Part shown: positions 8,136 to 16,481 of the stretch, in pieces
Layout: the number at the start of each line of letters is the position of its first letter
Position numbering within the stretch: the first letter of the stretch is position 1
Source: Sulfurovaceae bacterium
GTDB lineage: Bacteria; Campylobacterota; Campylobacteria; Campylobacterales; Sulfurovaceae
Direction of reading: 5' to 3'
Length of the DNA stretch: 30,408 nt
Assembly (NCBI GenBank): GCA_029933395.1
Contig: JAOZOG010000004.1
Span: 1 to 30,408, forward strand
Translations under genes and position numbers: made by a program
Notes under the pieces: generated by a model
Told to the model about the DNA's origin: nothing
Database searches by the model: none
The model's input: only the letters and a program-made list of their open reading frames with translations

Positions 8136-11000
8136 TTATTGCTCTGATTTGGCTTTGACAAATTCTATCAGGGCATCACGGTCCAGCGGACGGCTGAAAT
8201 AGTATCCCTGCCCATAATCACAACCCTGCGCGATAAGGAACGCTTCCTGCTCCCTGTTTTCGATCCCCTCGGCAATCACCGTATACTCCAGGCTGTGGGA
8301 AAGTGCGATGATAGCCGTAGTCACCTCACTGTTATTGGAGTTTTTTGGAAGGTGATCGATGAAGGATTTATCGATCTTGATACTATCCATGGAGAAATCT
8401 TTGAGATAGCCCATAGAGGAGTATCCGGTACCAAAATCATCAATAGAGATACGGCATCCCATCTTTCGGAATCCATTGAGAATGGAGAGATTTTCCTGCG
8501 TATATTCCATTATGCAGCGTTCTGTGATCTCCAGCTCCAGATTCTCCGCAGAAATGCCTGTCTCGTTGATAATCCGGCTGTAATTCTCCAGCAGATCTTC
8601 CTGCTGAAACTGTATACTTGAGAGGTTGATGGCGATCCAATCCAGTGCTACGCCGTGCTCTTTCCAGTAGAGGTATGTCCTGGCAGCCTCCCGCAATACA
8701 AAGTATCCGATCGCCACAATCGCTCCGGTCTCCTCTGCGACTGGAATAAATTGTGCAGGCGACACCCTTCCGAGCTCCGGCGAATCCCATCGCAGCAATG
8801 CTTCTGCACCGCAAATCCTTTTGCTGCGGAGATCGTACTGCGGCTGATAGACCAAAGAAAATTCATTGTTCTCTATGGCATGTATCAATTTCTGTTCCAG
8901 GTCGAGCCGGATATGCATATCGATCGAAAGTTTATTGGAGTAGAACTGGTAGTTGTCTTTGCCTCTCTCTTTGGCATGGTACATGGCAACATCCGCATGC
9001 TTGATAATCACATTGATATCCTCTCCATCTTCAGGATAGATTGCGATACCGATGCTCACCGTAGTATTGAGATGATAATCCCGTACTTTGATCGGCTCGC
9101 GCAAAGCCTGCTGTATCTCTGCAGCCACCCTGCCGGCCTCCTCCCTGTCGGCGATATCATCCATCACCACGACAAACTCATCGCCACCGAATCTGGCCAG
9201 CAGATCACTTTTTCTCACAACGTTTTGGAGACGACCGGCGAGGACTGTCAACATCTGGTCGCCGACATTGTGCCCGAGTGTATCGTTGATCACCTTGAAG
9301 CGATCCAGATCGATGAAGAGAAATGCGACCCACTTTTTGAGTACACGTGCCAAATCGAAGATTTCGACAAGCTCTTTTTCGACATATGCACGATTGGGGA
9401 GCTTGGTCAGATTGTCATGATATGCCAGGAAACTGACCCGCTCCTTCATCTCCAGGATCTCTTCGAGATTGGTCAGGATCGCAACAAAATTCTGTGTATC
9501 ATCCTCCTGGTTCTTCACCGCTTTGATTGTCAGCCAGGCAGGTATACGCTTGCCGCTTTTTCGTTTTCCCTCCACTCTGCCTGCCCATTTGCCCTTCACC
9601 TCGACAGCATCCCAGATTTTTCGGTAGAGTGCCGCCTCATCTTTGCCCGAAAGAAGCAAAGGCTCCCTTCCCAGAAGCTCCTCTTCGGTATAACCAAATA
9701 TCTGTTTAGTTGCAGGATTGACAATGATAATCTTCTTCTGACTATCCATAATCATAATCCCTTCACCGATACTCTCGAATGCCACTGCGGCTTGCTGCAG
9801 CTTCTTCTGCTGTTCGATATACTCTGTAATATCGAGTTTTATCGCCAGATACTGCTCCAATTCGCCATTCACGACAATCGGCACAATTGACGCTTTCTCA
9901 TAGAGCAGCGATCCATCCTTTCGCTTGTTGATCAGTTCCCCCTGCCACTTCTCACCCCGATCAAGTGTTTCATTCAACTCTTTATAGAACGTGTCACTGT
10001 GCATATTGGATTTCAGCACATTGGGGTTATGGCCCAGCACTTCGTCGATCTTGTACCCACTATGCTGCTCAAAAGCTTCGTTGGCATAGAGAATATGTCT
10101 CTGTGCATCCGTAATCACGACGGAATTATCACTGTTTTCGATGGCATAACGGAAAGCTTTGAGCTCCAGGGAAGTCCGTCTCATGCGCCAATACTGATAA
10201 AACAGCAGCAGCAGTATCATGAATGCCATAGCAAAGAAACTGAATGTGATCACTTTTTGCTGCAAAAGATTGCGCTCATACTGTTGAAGCAGATCGGCTG
10301 ACAGCGTCTCGATCGCTTCGATCACCTTAATCTTCCGATTTTCATCCACTATTTTTTGGATCAGCAGCACATCCGCCATAAACTGCTTCGTTTGGCTGTA
10401 GAAATAATACAAAAGCTTATGTTGGCTGCTCTCTTTCTCCAATTCGGCCAGACTCTTCTCAAAAAGTTTTCTATCCGGAGGAAGATCCATCAAAATTTTC
10501 CCAAAAAAGAAAAAGAACTGGTCCATCACTCTGTTTTTTTCAATATCAAGCGGGTACTTTTTCTTGATGGTGTTACGCAAATCATAGAGGTAGTGAATCG
10601 CATTTGTCGCTCTGGCATTGGCCGATTGGAAGCGCCCTATCAGGTCTCTTTTTTTTCTGTAGAGTCTCTGGATATCGAGCAGCTCCTGATAACTTCTCTC
10701 CCCAAATTCCCTGGAGAGCTCACTCTGCTTGAAGTAGCGCAACTCACTCTCGCAGGCACGAAAAAGCCTCTCTGTCTCATCATAATCCACATAACGGAAT
10801 TTTTGCAAAAAAAGATTTTCCAAATCTTTCTCGAAGACAACCATCTTGTGAAGTTTATGCTGATAACTCCTGTAGTGCCTGATATCTATGGCGATCTTTT
10901 CGAGATAGACAAACAGCCCGACCAGCACCAGGGCAAAAAAAGCCATCAGTACTATAAAACCGTCTACCCGTTTGTGCCAGAAACTCTTGCTCTTACTCAT
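8136..11000 (-). CDS. Membrane PAS-PAS-GGDEF-EAL cyclic-di-GMP protein with helical periplasmic sensor
   Basis: A 954-residue inner-membrane signalling protein. TM1 is at about 14-34 and TM2 at 250-268. Between them is a mostly helical, charged domain of about 215 residues in the periplasm, resembling the double all-helical (DAHL) ligand-binding type. Cytoplasmic part: PAS1 about 280-395 (ENSDNSVVITD), PAS2 about 405-515 (GEGIMIMDSQKKIIIVNPA), GGDEF about 522-688, EAL about 700-954. The diguanylate cyclase site is intact (RFGGDEF, 604-609) with an inhibitory-site motif RKSD at 596-599. The phosphodiesterase site also looks intact: EALLRW at 733, then ELEITE, DDFGTGYSS, KIDKSFI and AEGIE. Either or both activities are therefore possible. 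The gene starts 2 bp after the cytochrome c peroxidase stop, with no good ribosome site, so translational coupling is likely. Confidence 0.9.
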   Translation of the reverse strand: MSKSKSFWHKRVDGFIVLMAFFALVLVGLFVYLEKIAIDIRHYRSYQHKLHKMVVFEKDLENLFLQKFRYVDYDETERLFRACESELRYFKQSELSREFGERSYQELLDIQRLYRKKRDLIGRFQSANARATNAIHYLYDLRNTIKKKYPLDIEKNRVMDQFFFFFGKILMDLPPDRKLFEKSLAELEKESSQHKLLYYFYSQTKQFMADVLLIQKIVDENRKIKVIEAIETLSADLLQQYERNLLQQKVITFSFFAMAFMILLLLFYQYWRMRRTSLELKAFRYAIENSDNSVVITDAQRHILYANEAFEQHSGYKIDEVLGHNPNVLKSNMHSDTFYKELNETLDRGEKWQGELINKRKDGSLLYEKASIVPIVVNGELEQYLAIKLDITEYIEQQKKLQQAAVAFESIGEGIMIMDSQKKIIIVNPATKQIFGYTEEELLGREPLLLSGKDEAALYRKIWDAVEVKGKWAGRVEGKRKSGKRIPAWLTIKAVKNQEDDTQNFVAILTNLEEILEMKERVSFLAYHDNLTKLPNRAYVEKELVEIFDLARVLKKWVAFLFIDLDRFKVINDTLGHNVGDQMLTVLAGRLQNVVRKSDLLARFGGDEFVVVMDDIADREEAGRVAAEIQQALREPIKVRDYHLNTTVSIGIAIYPEDGEDINVIIKHADVAMYHAKERGKDNYQFYSNKLSIDMHIRLDLEQKLIHAIENNEFSLVYQPQYDLRSKRICGAEALLRWDSPELGRVSPAQFIPVAEETGAIVAIGYFVLREAARTYLYWKEHGVALDWIAINLSSIQFQQEDLLENYSRIINETGISAENLELEITERCIMEYTQENLSILNGFRKMGCRISIDDFGTGYSSMGYLKDFSMDSIKIDKSFIDHLPKNSNNSEVTTAIIALSHSLEYTVIAEGIENREQEAFLIAQGCDYGQGYYFSRPLDRDALIEFVKAKSEQ

Positions 11001-11002
11001 GC

Positions 11003-11950
11003 TTATTTTGCCAATGGAGGTATGGGCGCCGTAAGGGAGCGCAGAAAAGCGACAATCGCATCGATCTCTTCAGGTAACATGTCGCGCCCCAACTGATACT
11101 GGGACATCAATTCTACAGCCTGCCTGAGTGTTTTGGCCCTTCCATCATGCATATAGGGTGCTGTCTGCTCTATGTTTCTCAAAGAGGGCACCTTGAAGAC
11201 ATACTTATCCTCTTCCCGTCCGGTAATTTCATAACGGCCCATATCACTGCTGTTGGCATCATGGAATATCCCAAATTTATTGAAGAAATTTCCTCCGATA
11301 TTGACACCATGGTGGCAAATGATACACCCTTTGGAGACAAAGAGCTGGTAACCCTTTTTGGCTTCCGGAGTGATTGCGTCTTTTTCTCCTCTGAGGTACC
11401 TGTCAAAGGGAGAATCCGGTGTAATCAGCGCCTTTTCAAACTCGGCGATCGCATCAGAAATATTCTCCGGTGTCACACCGTCACTATAGATAGCACCGAA
11501 AGCCGTGGCATACTCTTTCTCTTTTTTCAGTTTCTCGGCAACCTCTTCAAGAGAGTGTGCCATCTCGACAGGATTTTTGACAGGGCCTTTGACCTGCTCT
11601 TTCAAATCTCTGGCACGCCCATTCCAGAACTGGCGAAAATTGAAGGTGCTGTTGTAGACTGTAGGGGAATTGATACTGCCCTTTTTCCCTTCTATCCCGG
11701 ATGAGAATCTCGCCCCGTCATCTCCACCCTCCTGCAAATTATGACAGGTCGCACAGGAGATCGTTCCATCTTTTGAGAGTATGGGATCAAAGAAGAGTTT
11801 TTTCCCCAGCTTCACCTTCTCCATATCCGCATCGATATGTTTTGGAATCGGCCTGATCAAAGTATTCGCACCAAGCGGCACGGCAATAAAAAGCAGGAGT
11901 ATTAACAATAAAGCGCTGCTGGTGCCCCCTCTTTTTGTTGTGATCATCAT
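11003..11950 (-). CDS. Di-heme cytochrome c peroxidase, MauG/CcpA family
   Basis: A periplasmic protein of 315 residues that reduces hydrogen peroxide using electrons from cytochrome c. The signal peptide ALLLILLLFIAVPLGA precedes two heme c sites: CATCH at 66-70 and CIICH at 209-213. Family blocks are visible: LGKKLFFDPILSKDGTISCATCH, NSPTVYNSTFNFRQFWNGR and TAPYMHDGRAKTLRQAVELM. Length fits the family (about 310-340). An open frame runs on to 12067, but that would add residues with no signal-peptide character inside argB. The ATG at 11950 overlaps the argB TGA as ATGA and gives a proper signal peptide; a second ATG is at 11947. The gene is therefore coupled to argB upstream and to the c-di-GMP protein downstream. 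Confidence 0.9.
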   Translation of the reverse strand: MMITTKRGGTSSALLLILLLFIAVPLGANTLIRPIPKHIDADMEKVKLGKKLFFDPILSKDGTISCATCHNLQEGGDDGARFSSGIEGKKGSINSPTVYNSTFNFRQFWNGRARDLKEQVKGPVKNPVEMAHSLEEVAEKLKKEKEYATAFGAIYSDGVTPENISDAIAEFEKALITPDSPFDRYLRGEKDAITPEAKKGYQLFVSKGCIICHHGVNIGGNFFNKFGIFHDANSSDMGRYEITGREEDKYVFKVPSLRNIEQTAPYMHDGRAKTLRQAVELMSQYQLGRDMLPEEIDAIVAFLRSLTAPIPPLAK

Positions 11951-12798
11951 AATTCGATACAGGTACCCACTCCGGAACTCGTCAGAATCTCCAGAAGAAT
12001 TGAATGCTCTACCCGCCCATCGATGATATGTGCTTTCTTCACACCGCCCCGTAACGCTTCGATACATGCATCGACCTTGGGTACCATGCCGCCCTCTATG
12101 GTGCCGTTCTCTTTGAGGTTCTCCGTCTTTTCGATATCGAGATTGGTGATCAGTGACATCTCTTTATCCAAAACACCTGCCGTATCGGTCAAAAAGAGTA
12201 TTTTGCGCGCCTGCAGCGCTACAGCGATCTGACTGGCGGCAAGATCTGCATTGATATTGAATCCCGGATGTCCCACCGTACTGCTTGAAGCGATCGGTGC
12301 GATGACCGGCACAAACCCATCTTCGATGATATTCTCCACGATCTGAGCATTGACATTCTCGATGATACCGGTATAGCCAAAGTTTTTAAAATCCTTGGGG
12401 CGTGCCTCCAGGAAGTTGGCATCCTTTCCGGATATTCCTATCGCCTTGCCGCCATGATTGTTCAGCAGCGAAACGATCTCTTTGTTGATCTCTCCGCTGA
12501 GTACCATCTCGGCAATACGCATCACCTCTTTGGTTGTCACGCGCTGCCCGTCCACGAAGCGGGTCTCGACACCCAGTTCAGTCAAAAGCTCCGTAATACT
12601 TTTGCCTCCACCATGCACGACAATGGGCTTCATTCCCACGGTATGCAGCAGGACAATATCCTGGGCAAACTTCTCCTTGAGCGTGTCACTGGTCTGCGCC
12701 GAACCGCCATATTTTATGACAATTTTCTCGTTACGGAACTTCTTGATGAACGGCAGTGCATCCAGAAGTGTTTTGACGACATCGATTTTATGTTTCAT
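11947..12798 (-). CDS. argB: Acetylglutamate kinase
   Basis: Cytoplasmic kinase phosphorylating N-acetyl-L-glutamate, the second step of arginine synthesis. The 283-residue length is typical. Visible motifs are KYGGSAQ (Lys29 on), the HGGGKSI loop at 62-68, NINADLAASQIA for substrate binding, and LFLTDTAGVLD and GGMVPKVDACIEALRGGVKKAHIIDGR at the ATP end. The gene lies 39 bp after lpxK, with an AAGGAAA sequence in the gap. It overlaps the peroxidase gene by four bases at its stop. The end of argD is also present at the far end of this window, so arginine genes are scattered rather than clustered. Confidence 0.95.
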   Translation of the reverse strand: MKHKIDVVKTLLDALPFIKKFRNEKIVIKYGGSAQTSDTLKEKFAQDIVLLHTVGMKPIVVHGGGKSITELLTELGVETRFVDGQRVTTKEVMRIAEMVLSGEINKEIVSLLNNHGGKAIGISGKDANFLEARPKDFKNFGYTGIIENVNAQIVENIIEDGFVPVIAPIASSSTVGHPGFNINADLAASQIAVALQARKILFLTDTAGVLDKEMSLITNLDIEKTENLKENGTIEGGMVPKVDACIEALRGGVKKAHIIDGRVEHSILLEILTSSGVGTCIEL

Positions 12799-12837
12799 AG
12801 GTATCTCTATTTCCTTTTTACGAGCAGAACTGGTAAT

Positions 12838-13773
12838 TTACGGGGTTTCAGGATCAAATCTTTTACAATATAGTGCTATTTTCTTCATCACACTCTCATT
12901 GATAACGATTTCAAGTTCTATTATAGAGAGTGGCAACTTAAACCCACCCATCTTTACGGCATCTTTCCGTGTGACCAGAAGAGAGTCTGCACTACATTCA
13001 CGCATCAGACTTTTCAGCTTTTCTTCGTCAAAATAGGCATGATCGGGAAGGTAATACCGGGACACGACACCTTCGGGAAGATAGGGATCAAGCCTCTCAG
13101 GCCGGGAGATCGCCGTAGCCAGAAGCATTCTCTTGCCAAGATCACTATAATGCACTTTTCGCTTGAAATCTCTGTTCTCTCTCAGCAGCAGATCGGCATA
13201 CTGTTTGACAAAAGAGAATTCACGGTACGGTCCGGCAGGAAAGGGAAAGTGATTGGCTATCCTGGCAGGCTCAAGCAGTATTTCGAATTTTTCGATATCG
13301 ACACGATTGAATCCATCATCCAGAATAATCTGTTTTGCACCCTCTCCAATCGCTTTTCGAATCGCTTTTTTACGATCTTCACTGACGATAACGCTGCACA
13401 AAGGCAGTGATTGCGCCATCAGCATCGCTTCGTCGCCACTCTCTTCGACACTTGCCAGGATCTCCCCCCTTCGGCTCACTTCGATCAGGCCGCTGCTCTG
13501 TCTGCCATACCCCCTGGAGATAATTGTCGTGCCGGGATAGTGCGAAGCCAGTGCGATCGCAAACGGTGTCTTGCCGCTTCCTCCTACGATGAGATTGCCG
13601 ATACTGATGACAGGGAGAGAAAACGATTCTCTTCTTGCCAGCAATCGCCGCAGCAGCATCAGACTGCCGTAAATCAGCGAGAGAGGAAGAAGGAGAAAAA
13701 TGACACAGTAATGGTAGGGACGGGGAGCAAAAAAAAGCGCTTCAAAAAAGCTTTCGATACCCTTTTTGGCCAT
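12838..13773 (-). CDS. lpxK: Tetraacyldisaccharide 4'-kinase
   Basis: Inner-membrane-associated kinase that phosphorylates the 4' position of the lipid A disaccharide precursor. The protein is 311 residues. It has an N-terminal hydrophobic helix (CVIFLLLPLSLIYGSLMLL, about 23-41), then the LpxK P-loop block ISIGNLIVGGSGKTP (about 57-70), followed by ISRGYGR and DDGFNRV, all diagnostic of the family. A C-terminal HAYFDEEKL and TRKDAVKM complete the pattern. The ATG begins one base after the DegT-gene TGA, so the two are cotranscribed and probably translationally coupled. This places the unusual DegT protein next to cell-envelope synthesis. Confidence 0.95.
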   Translation of the reverse strand: MAKKGIESFFEALFFAPRPYHYCVIFLLLPLSLIYGSLMLLRRLLARRESFSLPVISIGNLIVGGSGKTPFAIALASHYPGTTIISRGYGRQSSGLIEVSRRGEILASVEESGDEAMLMAQSLPLCSVIVSEDRKKAIRKAIGEGAKQIILDDGFNRVDIEKFEILLEPARIANHFPFPAGPYREFSFVKQYADLLLRENRDFKRKVHYSDLGKRMLLATAISRPERLDPYLPEGVVSRYYLPDHAYFDEEKLKSLMRECSADSLLVTRKDAVKMGGFKLPLSIIELEIVINESVMKKIALYCKRFDPETP

Positions 13774-13774
13774 C

Positions 13775-14911
13775 TCAGATATGTGCCCGGGCCACCTTTG
13801 TGACAGCTTCGCAGATATACTCTACCTCTTCATCATCGAGAGAGCTGTAGATAGGCAGTGACATTACTTTCTGGTAGACGCCCAGGGCAGTAGGAAAATC
13901 AAAGACCTTCAGCGAATATTTCTGCTTGTAGTATGTCATAAAGTGCAGGGGAATATAGTGCAGTCCGATGCTGATCCCCTCTTTTTTCAACTCTCGTGCG
14001 AAATGATCCCGGTTTTTGTCTATCTCGACGATAAAGTGACGGAAAATATGCTCACCGCCATTGATCGGCAATCTGACATGCGGAAGACTCTTAAGCTGCT
14101 CCATATAGCGCTTCGCGATCACTTCACGTCTCTCGATACTCATATCCAGCTTTTCAAACTGTGCCAGACAGAAAGCAGCATTCAACTCACTCATATCATA
14201 TTTCCATCCAATATCGATCACATCGTAAAGATAATCCACTTCGTTGAAAGAGCCACCCTTTTCATTGCTGATCGCATGGGTACGGAACAGTCTGGCGCGC
14301 TGATAGAGTGTCTCATCATCCGTGACGAACATGCCGCCCTGCACAATACTCTGGTTGAGGTGTGGCGAAAAGCTGAATGTCGTAATGTGCGCGCCCGTAC
14401 TGCCAATTTTCTTACCCTGATACCGGGCGCCCATCGCGTCACTGGCATCTTCGATCACTTTGACATTATGTGATTGTGCGATCTCGTAGAGCCGCTCAAG
14501 GTCGGTTGTCTGTCCCGCCATATGGTTGACAATCACGGCACGCAGCTTTTTGCTCTTGTTCTTGCCCAGTACCTGATCGAGTTTTTTCAGGTCGATATTG
14601 TAACTCCCCGCTTCGCAATCGACAAAGATCGGTTCTGCATCGAAGTGGCGTACTACCTCAGGCAGGTCCGGAAAACTGTTGACGCTGCAGACGACTTTGT
14701 CTCCCCGCTTGAGGTCGAGTGCACACATCGCAAGATGCAGTGCCGATGTGCCGCTGCTGACAGCCAGTGCATACTTCGCTCCGATATATTCCCGGAAACG
14801 GCTCTCCAGGATACTGACTTTGGATTCACCTTCAAGACTCAGCACCTCTTCAAGATACTGCGTCTCTTTTTCATCGATCGGGGGGATATAAAATGGTATT
14901 TCTTTTGACAT
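13775..14911 (-). CDS. DegT/DnrJ/EryC1-fold protein lacking the PLP lysine
   Basis: A 378-residue protein with the fold of sugar aminotransferases: ESRFREYIGAKYALAVSSGTSALHLAM, the FVDCE segment, then EDASDAMGARYQGKKIGS where the aspartate (Asp155) binds the pyridine nitrogen, and a C-terminal IFRHFIVEI and PLH block. In active aminotransferases the next motif carries the Schiff-base lysine (consensus SFHPxKxxTTGEGG). Here it reads FSFSPHLNQSIVQGG, placing Leu185 at the lysine position and His184 before it. I checked this by translating the bases. ColD-type 3-dehydratases use histidine at the lysine position, but the offset here differs. It may be a PMP-dependent dehydratase, a non-catalytic paralogue, or something new. 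A TATAAT promoter precedes it; lpxK follows. Confidence 0.85.
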   Translation of the reverse strand: MSKEIPFYIPPIDEKETQYLEEVLSLEGESKVSILESRFREYIGAKYALAVSSGTSALHLAMCALDLKRGDKVVCSVNSFPDLPEVVRHFDAEPIFVDCEAGSYNIDLKKLDQVLGKNKSKKLRAVIVNHMAGQTTDLERLYEIAQSHNVKVIEDASDAMGARYQGKKIGSTGAHITTFSFSPHLNQSIVQGGMFVTDDETLYQRARLFRTHAISNEKGGSFNEVDYLYDVIDIGWKYDMSELNAAFCLAQFEKLDMSIERREVIAKRYMEQLKSLPHVRLPINGGEHIFRHFIVEIDKNRDHFARELKKEGISIGLHYIPLHFMTYYKQKYSLKVFDFPTALGVYQKVMSLPIYSSLDDEEVEYICEAVTKVARAHI

Positions 14912-14948
14912 TCTTGACTCTTTAGTAAATGATTTTTAGATTTTTTTA

Positions 14949-14954
14949 ATTATA
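14949..14954 (-). promoter_or_regulatory. Probable -10 box of the degT-like/lpxK/argB operon
   Basis: Minus-strand TATAAT (context TAGTGTATAATTAAA) lies 37 bp ahead of the DegT-like gene's ATG, in the AT-rich 62-bp gap after the DUF455 gene. The -35 region is only A/T-rich. Confidence 0.5.
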
Positions 14955-14973
14955 CACTATTTTTATAATAATT

Positions 14974-15792
14974 TCATTGACACGCTTTCGCTCCGAGATG
15001 CAAAAGTTCGCGGCAGGAAAATCCCGCCTTTTTGCGTGCCTCGACATTGATGTGCGGGCGGTGTTTGCCTGTCAGAGCATAGGATTCAAGAACCGTCATA
15101 TAGCGCGATTCCACTTCAAAACCCCGCATTTCGCAAAGATAACGAAACCACCTGTCACCTTTTTGAACATGTACGATCTCTTCATCATAGATGATTTCCA
15201 GCATTTCGATCAGGCGTGCAATATGCGGATCTTTGCGCTTGTTGTGCAGTTTTTTGATAATCTGAGGATTGACATCCAGGCCGCTTGCTTCATAATAACG
15301 GGGTACCACCGCCATCCGGTCGAGAATATCCCCTGCCGTATGCACCCCTGCATCGAACAGGCCGCTGTGTACAGGAAAATCACCATATCGGTATCCCAAA
15401 TCCGTCAAAAGATTATGCAGCATCGTGAAATGCCGTATCTCATCGGCGGCTACCTCCAGCCAGTCGATCTTGTACGCCAGCGGCATGGAGGGGTAGCGGT
15501 AAACCGCATCCAGAGCCAGGTCAATAGCAGAATATTCAATATGCGCTATTGCATGCAACAGTGTCGCCAATCCTGCCGGCGTATCAAAATCCTTGCGGGA
15601 GGGCAGCGCTCTGGGATCGACGATTTCGCAGATTCCGGCATAGGAGGGATGCTCGAAGAGTCTAGGGACAAATCCCTCTGCACTTTCTATACGATTTTCG
15701 GTACAATACTGCAGGCACTGGTCAGTGTATGCCTCTTTGAGTGAGATCTCATTGCCGGTAATTGCTGCTTCCAAAAGTGTATAAAAATTCAT
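14974..15792 (-). CDS. DUF455 ferritin-like protein
   Basis: A 272-residue soluble protein of the DUF455 family, a ferritin-like (MiaE-related) four-helix group. Carboxylate/histidine ligand motifs of a possible di-metal site are visible in order: AIAHIEYSAIDLALDAVYRYP, VAADEIRHFTMLHNLL and IIYDEEIVHVQKGDRWF. No substrate is known for this family, so an oxidoreductase or oxygen-activating role is inference. The open frame extends to 15849, but the extra residues lie inside the divergent hydrolase gene and do not resemble the family. The ATG at 15792 (MNFYTLLEAAITGNE) is preferred. It has no Shine-Dalgarno sequence and a TATAAT ends 7 bp upstream, suggesting a leaderless message. Confidence 0.85.
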   Translation of the reverse strand: MNFYTLLEAAITGNEISLKEAYTDQCLQYCTENRIESAEGFVPRLFEHPSYAGICEIVDPRALPSRKDFDTPAGLATLLHAIAHIEYSAIDLALDAVYRYPSMPLAYKIDWLEVAADEIRHFTMLHNLLTDLGYRYGDFPVHSGLFDAGVHTAGDILDRMAVVPRYYEASGLDVNPQIIKKLHNKRKDPHIARLIEMLEIIYDEEIVHVQKGDRWFRYLCEMRGFEVESRYMTVLESYALTGKHRPHINVEARKKAGFSCRELLHLGAKACQ

Positions 15793-15798
15793 GGAGAT

Positions 15799-15804
15799 AT
15801 TATA
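15799..15804 (-). promoter_or_regulatory. -10 box placing the DUF455 transcript start at its ATG
   Basis: Minus-strand TATAAT (context AGACTATAATATCTCC then ATG). A transcription start 6-8 bp downstream falls on or beside the start codon, giving an essentially leaderless mRNA. The rest of this promoter would lie inside the first codons of the divergent hydrolase gene. Confidence 0.45.
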
Positions 15805-15808
15805 GTCT

Positions 15809-16414
15809 ATGCAAATTAAAATCCAACCAATGGGCTCTTTCCAGACCAATTGCTATATCGTGACGATCGACGGAAAAGATCTCATTATCGATCCCGGTAT
15901 CGATGCTACTGACTGGGTACTTGCCCATACAAGCAATCCTGTAGCGATTCTCAATACCCATGGGCACTTCGACCATGTCTGGAGCAACGCAGAGCTGAAG
16001 CAAAAACTGCATATCCCCATCTATGCCCCCAAGGCAGATGCCTTTATGCTCAGAGATGATCCTCTCTCGCAGGGCACCCCGCCCAGTGAACCGGACTACC
16101 TGATAGAGGGAGATGAGACCGTCGATATCCAGGGAATCAAGGTCACCTTACGCCATTTTCCGGGCCATACGCCAGGCTGCAGCATCATCGAAATTGGAGA
16201 TGTCTGGTTCAGTGGAGATTTTCTCTTCTATCAATCGATCGGGCGATGGGATTTTCCCTCTTCCAGCGCTGAAGATATGGCAAAAAGTCTGGAAAAAGTG
16301 ATGAAGATCGAAGAGGACTATACTCTCTATCCGGGCCATGGGCTCAGCACAACACTCAAAGCCGAACAGAGGCGGATACCCTTTTGGATCAAAGAGGTGC
16401 GAGGAAGGCCGTAG
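15809..16414 (+). CDS. Metallo-beta-lactamase-fold hydrolase (glyoxalase II-like)
   Basis: A 201-residue cytoplasmic hydrolase of the YcbL/glyoxalase-II-like group. The N-terminus MQIKIQPMGSFQTNCYIV is the family's usual opening. Metal ligands are visible: THGHFDH (His51, His53, Asp55, His56), PGHTPG (His about 119), SGDFLF (bridging Asp) and YPGHG (terminal His). The length suits the single-domain form, without the C-terminal helical domain of true glyoxalase II, so the thioester substrate is uncertain. GGAGAT lies 11 bp before the ATG. It is transcribed away from the DUF455 gene out of a 16-bp gap and converges on the HsrA-like gene across the inverted-repeat element. Confidence 0.9.
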   Translation: MQIKIQPMGSFQTNCYIVTIDGKDLIIDPGIDATDWVLAHTSNPVAILNTHGHFDHVWSNAELKQKLHIPIYAPKADAFMLRDDPLSQGTPPSEPDYLIEGDETVDIQGIKVTLRHFPGHTPGCSIIEIGDVWFSGDFLFYQSIGRWDFPSSSAEDMAKSLEKVMKIEEDYTLYPGHGLSTTLKAEQRRIPFWIKEVRGRP

Positions 16415-16473
16415 TGTGGATGAAATCCACCATTTAGAAACCACGAAACACAAGAAGGTGGATTTCGTCCACC
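16415..16473. repeat. REPIN-like pair of inverted hairpins
   Basis: Between two convergent genes. The left hairpin is GTGGAT-GAA-ATCCAC (16416-16430, a perfect 6-bp stem) and the right hairpin is GGTGGA-TTTCG-TCCACC (16457-16473). The two arms are also reverse complements of each other over 16 bases with a single T/C difference, separated by about 25 bases. The DNA can form either two short hairpins or one long stem. This is the architecture of paired REP sequences; it could also serve as a shared terminator, although no T-run follows on either side. Confidence 0.6.
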
Positions 16474-16481
16474 CTGCAAAT

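Noticed and set aside
8655..9890. 411-codon plus-strand frame opposite the GGDEF-EAL gene
   Set aside because: Antisense to conserved catalytic domains and shows no motif of its own.
11951..12067. Longer start for the cytochrome c peroxidase
   Set aside because: Would run 120 bp into argB and bury the signal peptide; the ATGA junction at 11950 is far better.
16415..16473. Possible CRISPR repeat pair
   Set aside because: Only two units, in inverted rather than direct orientation, with no cas genes nearby.
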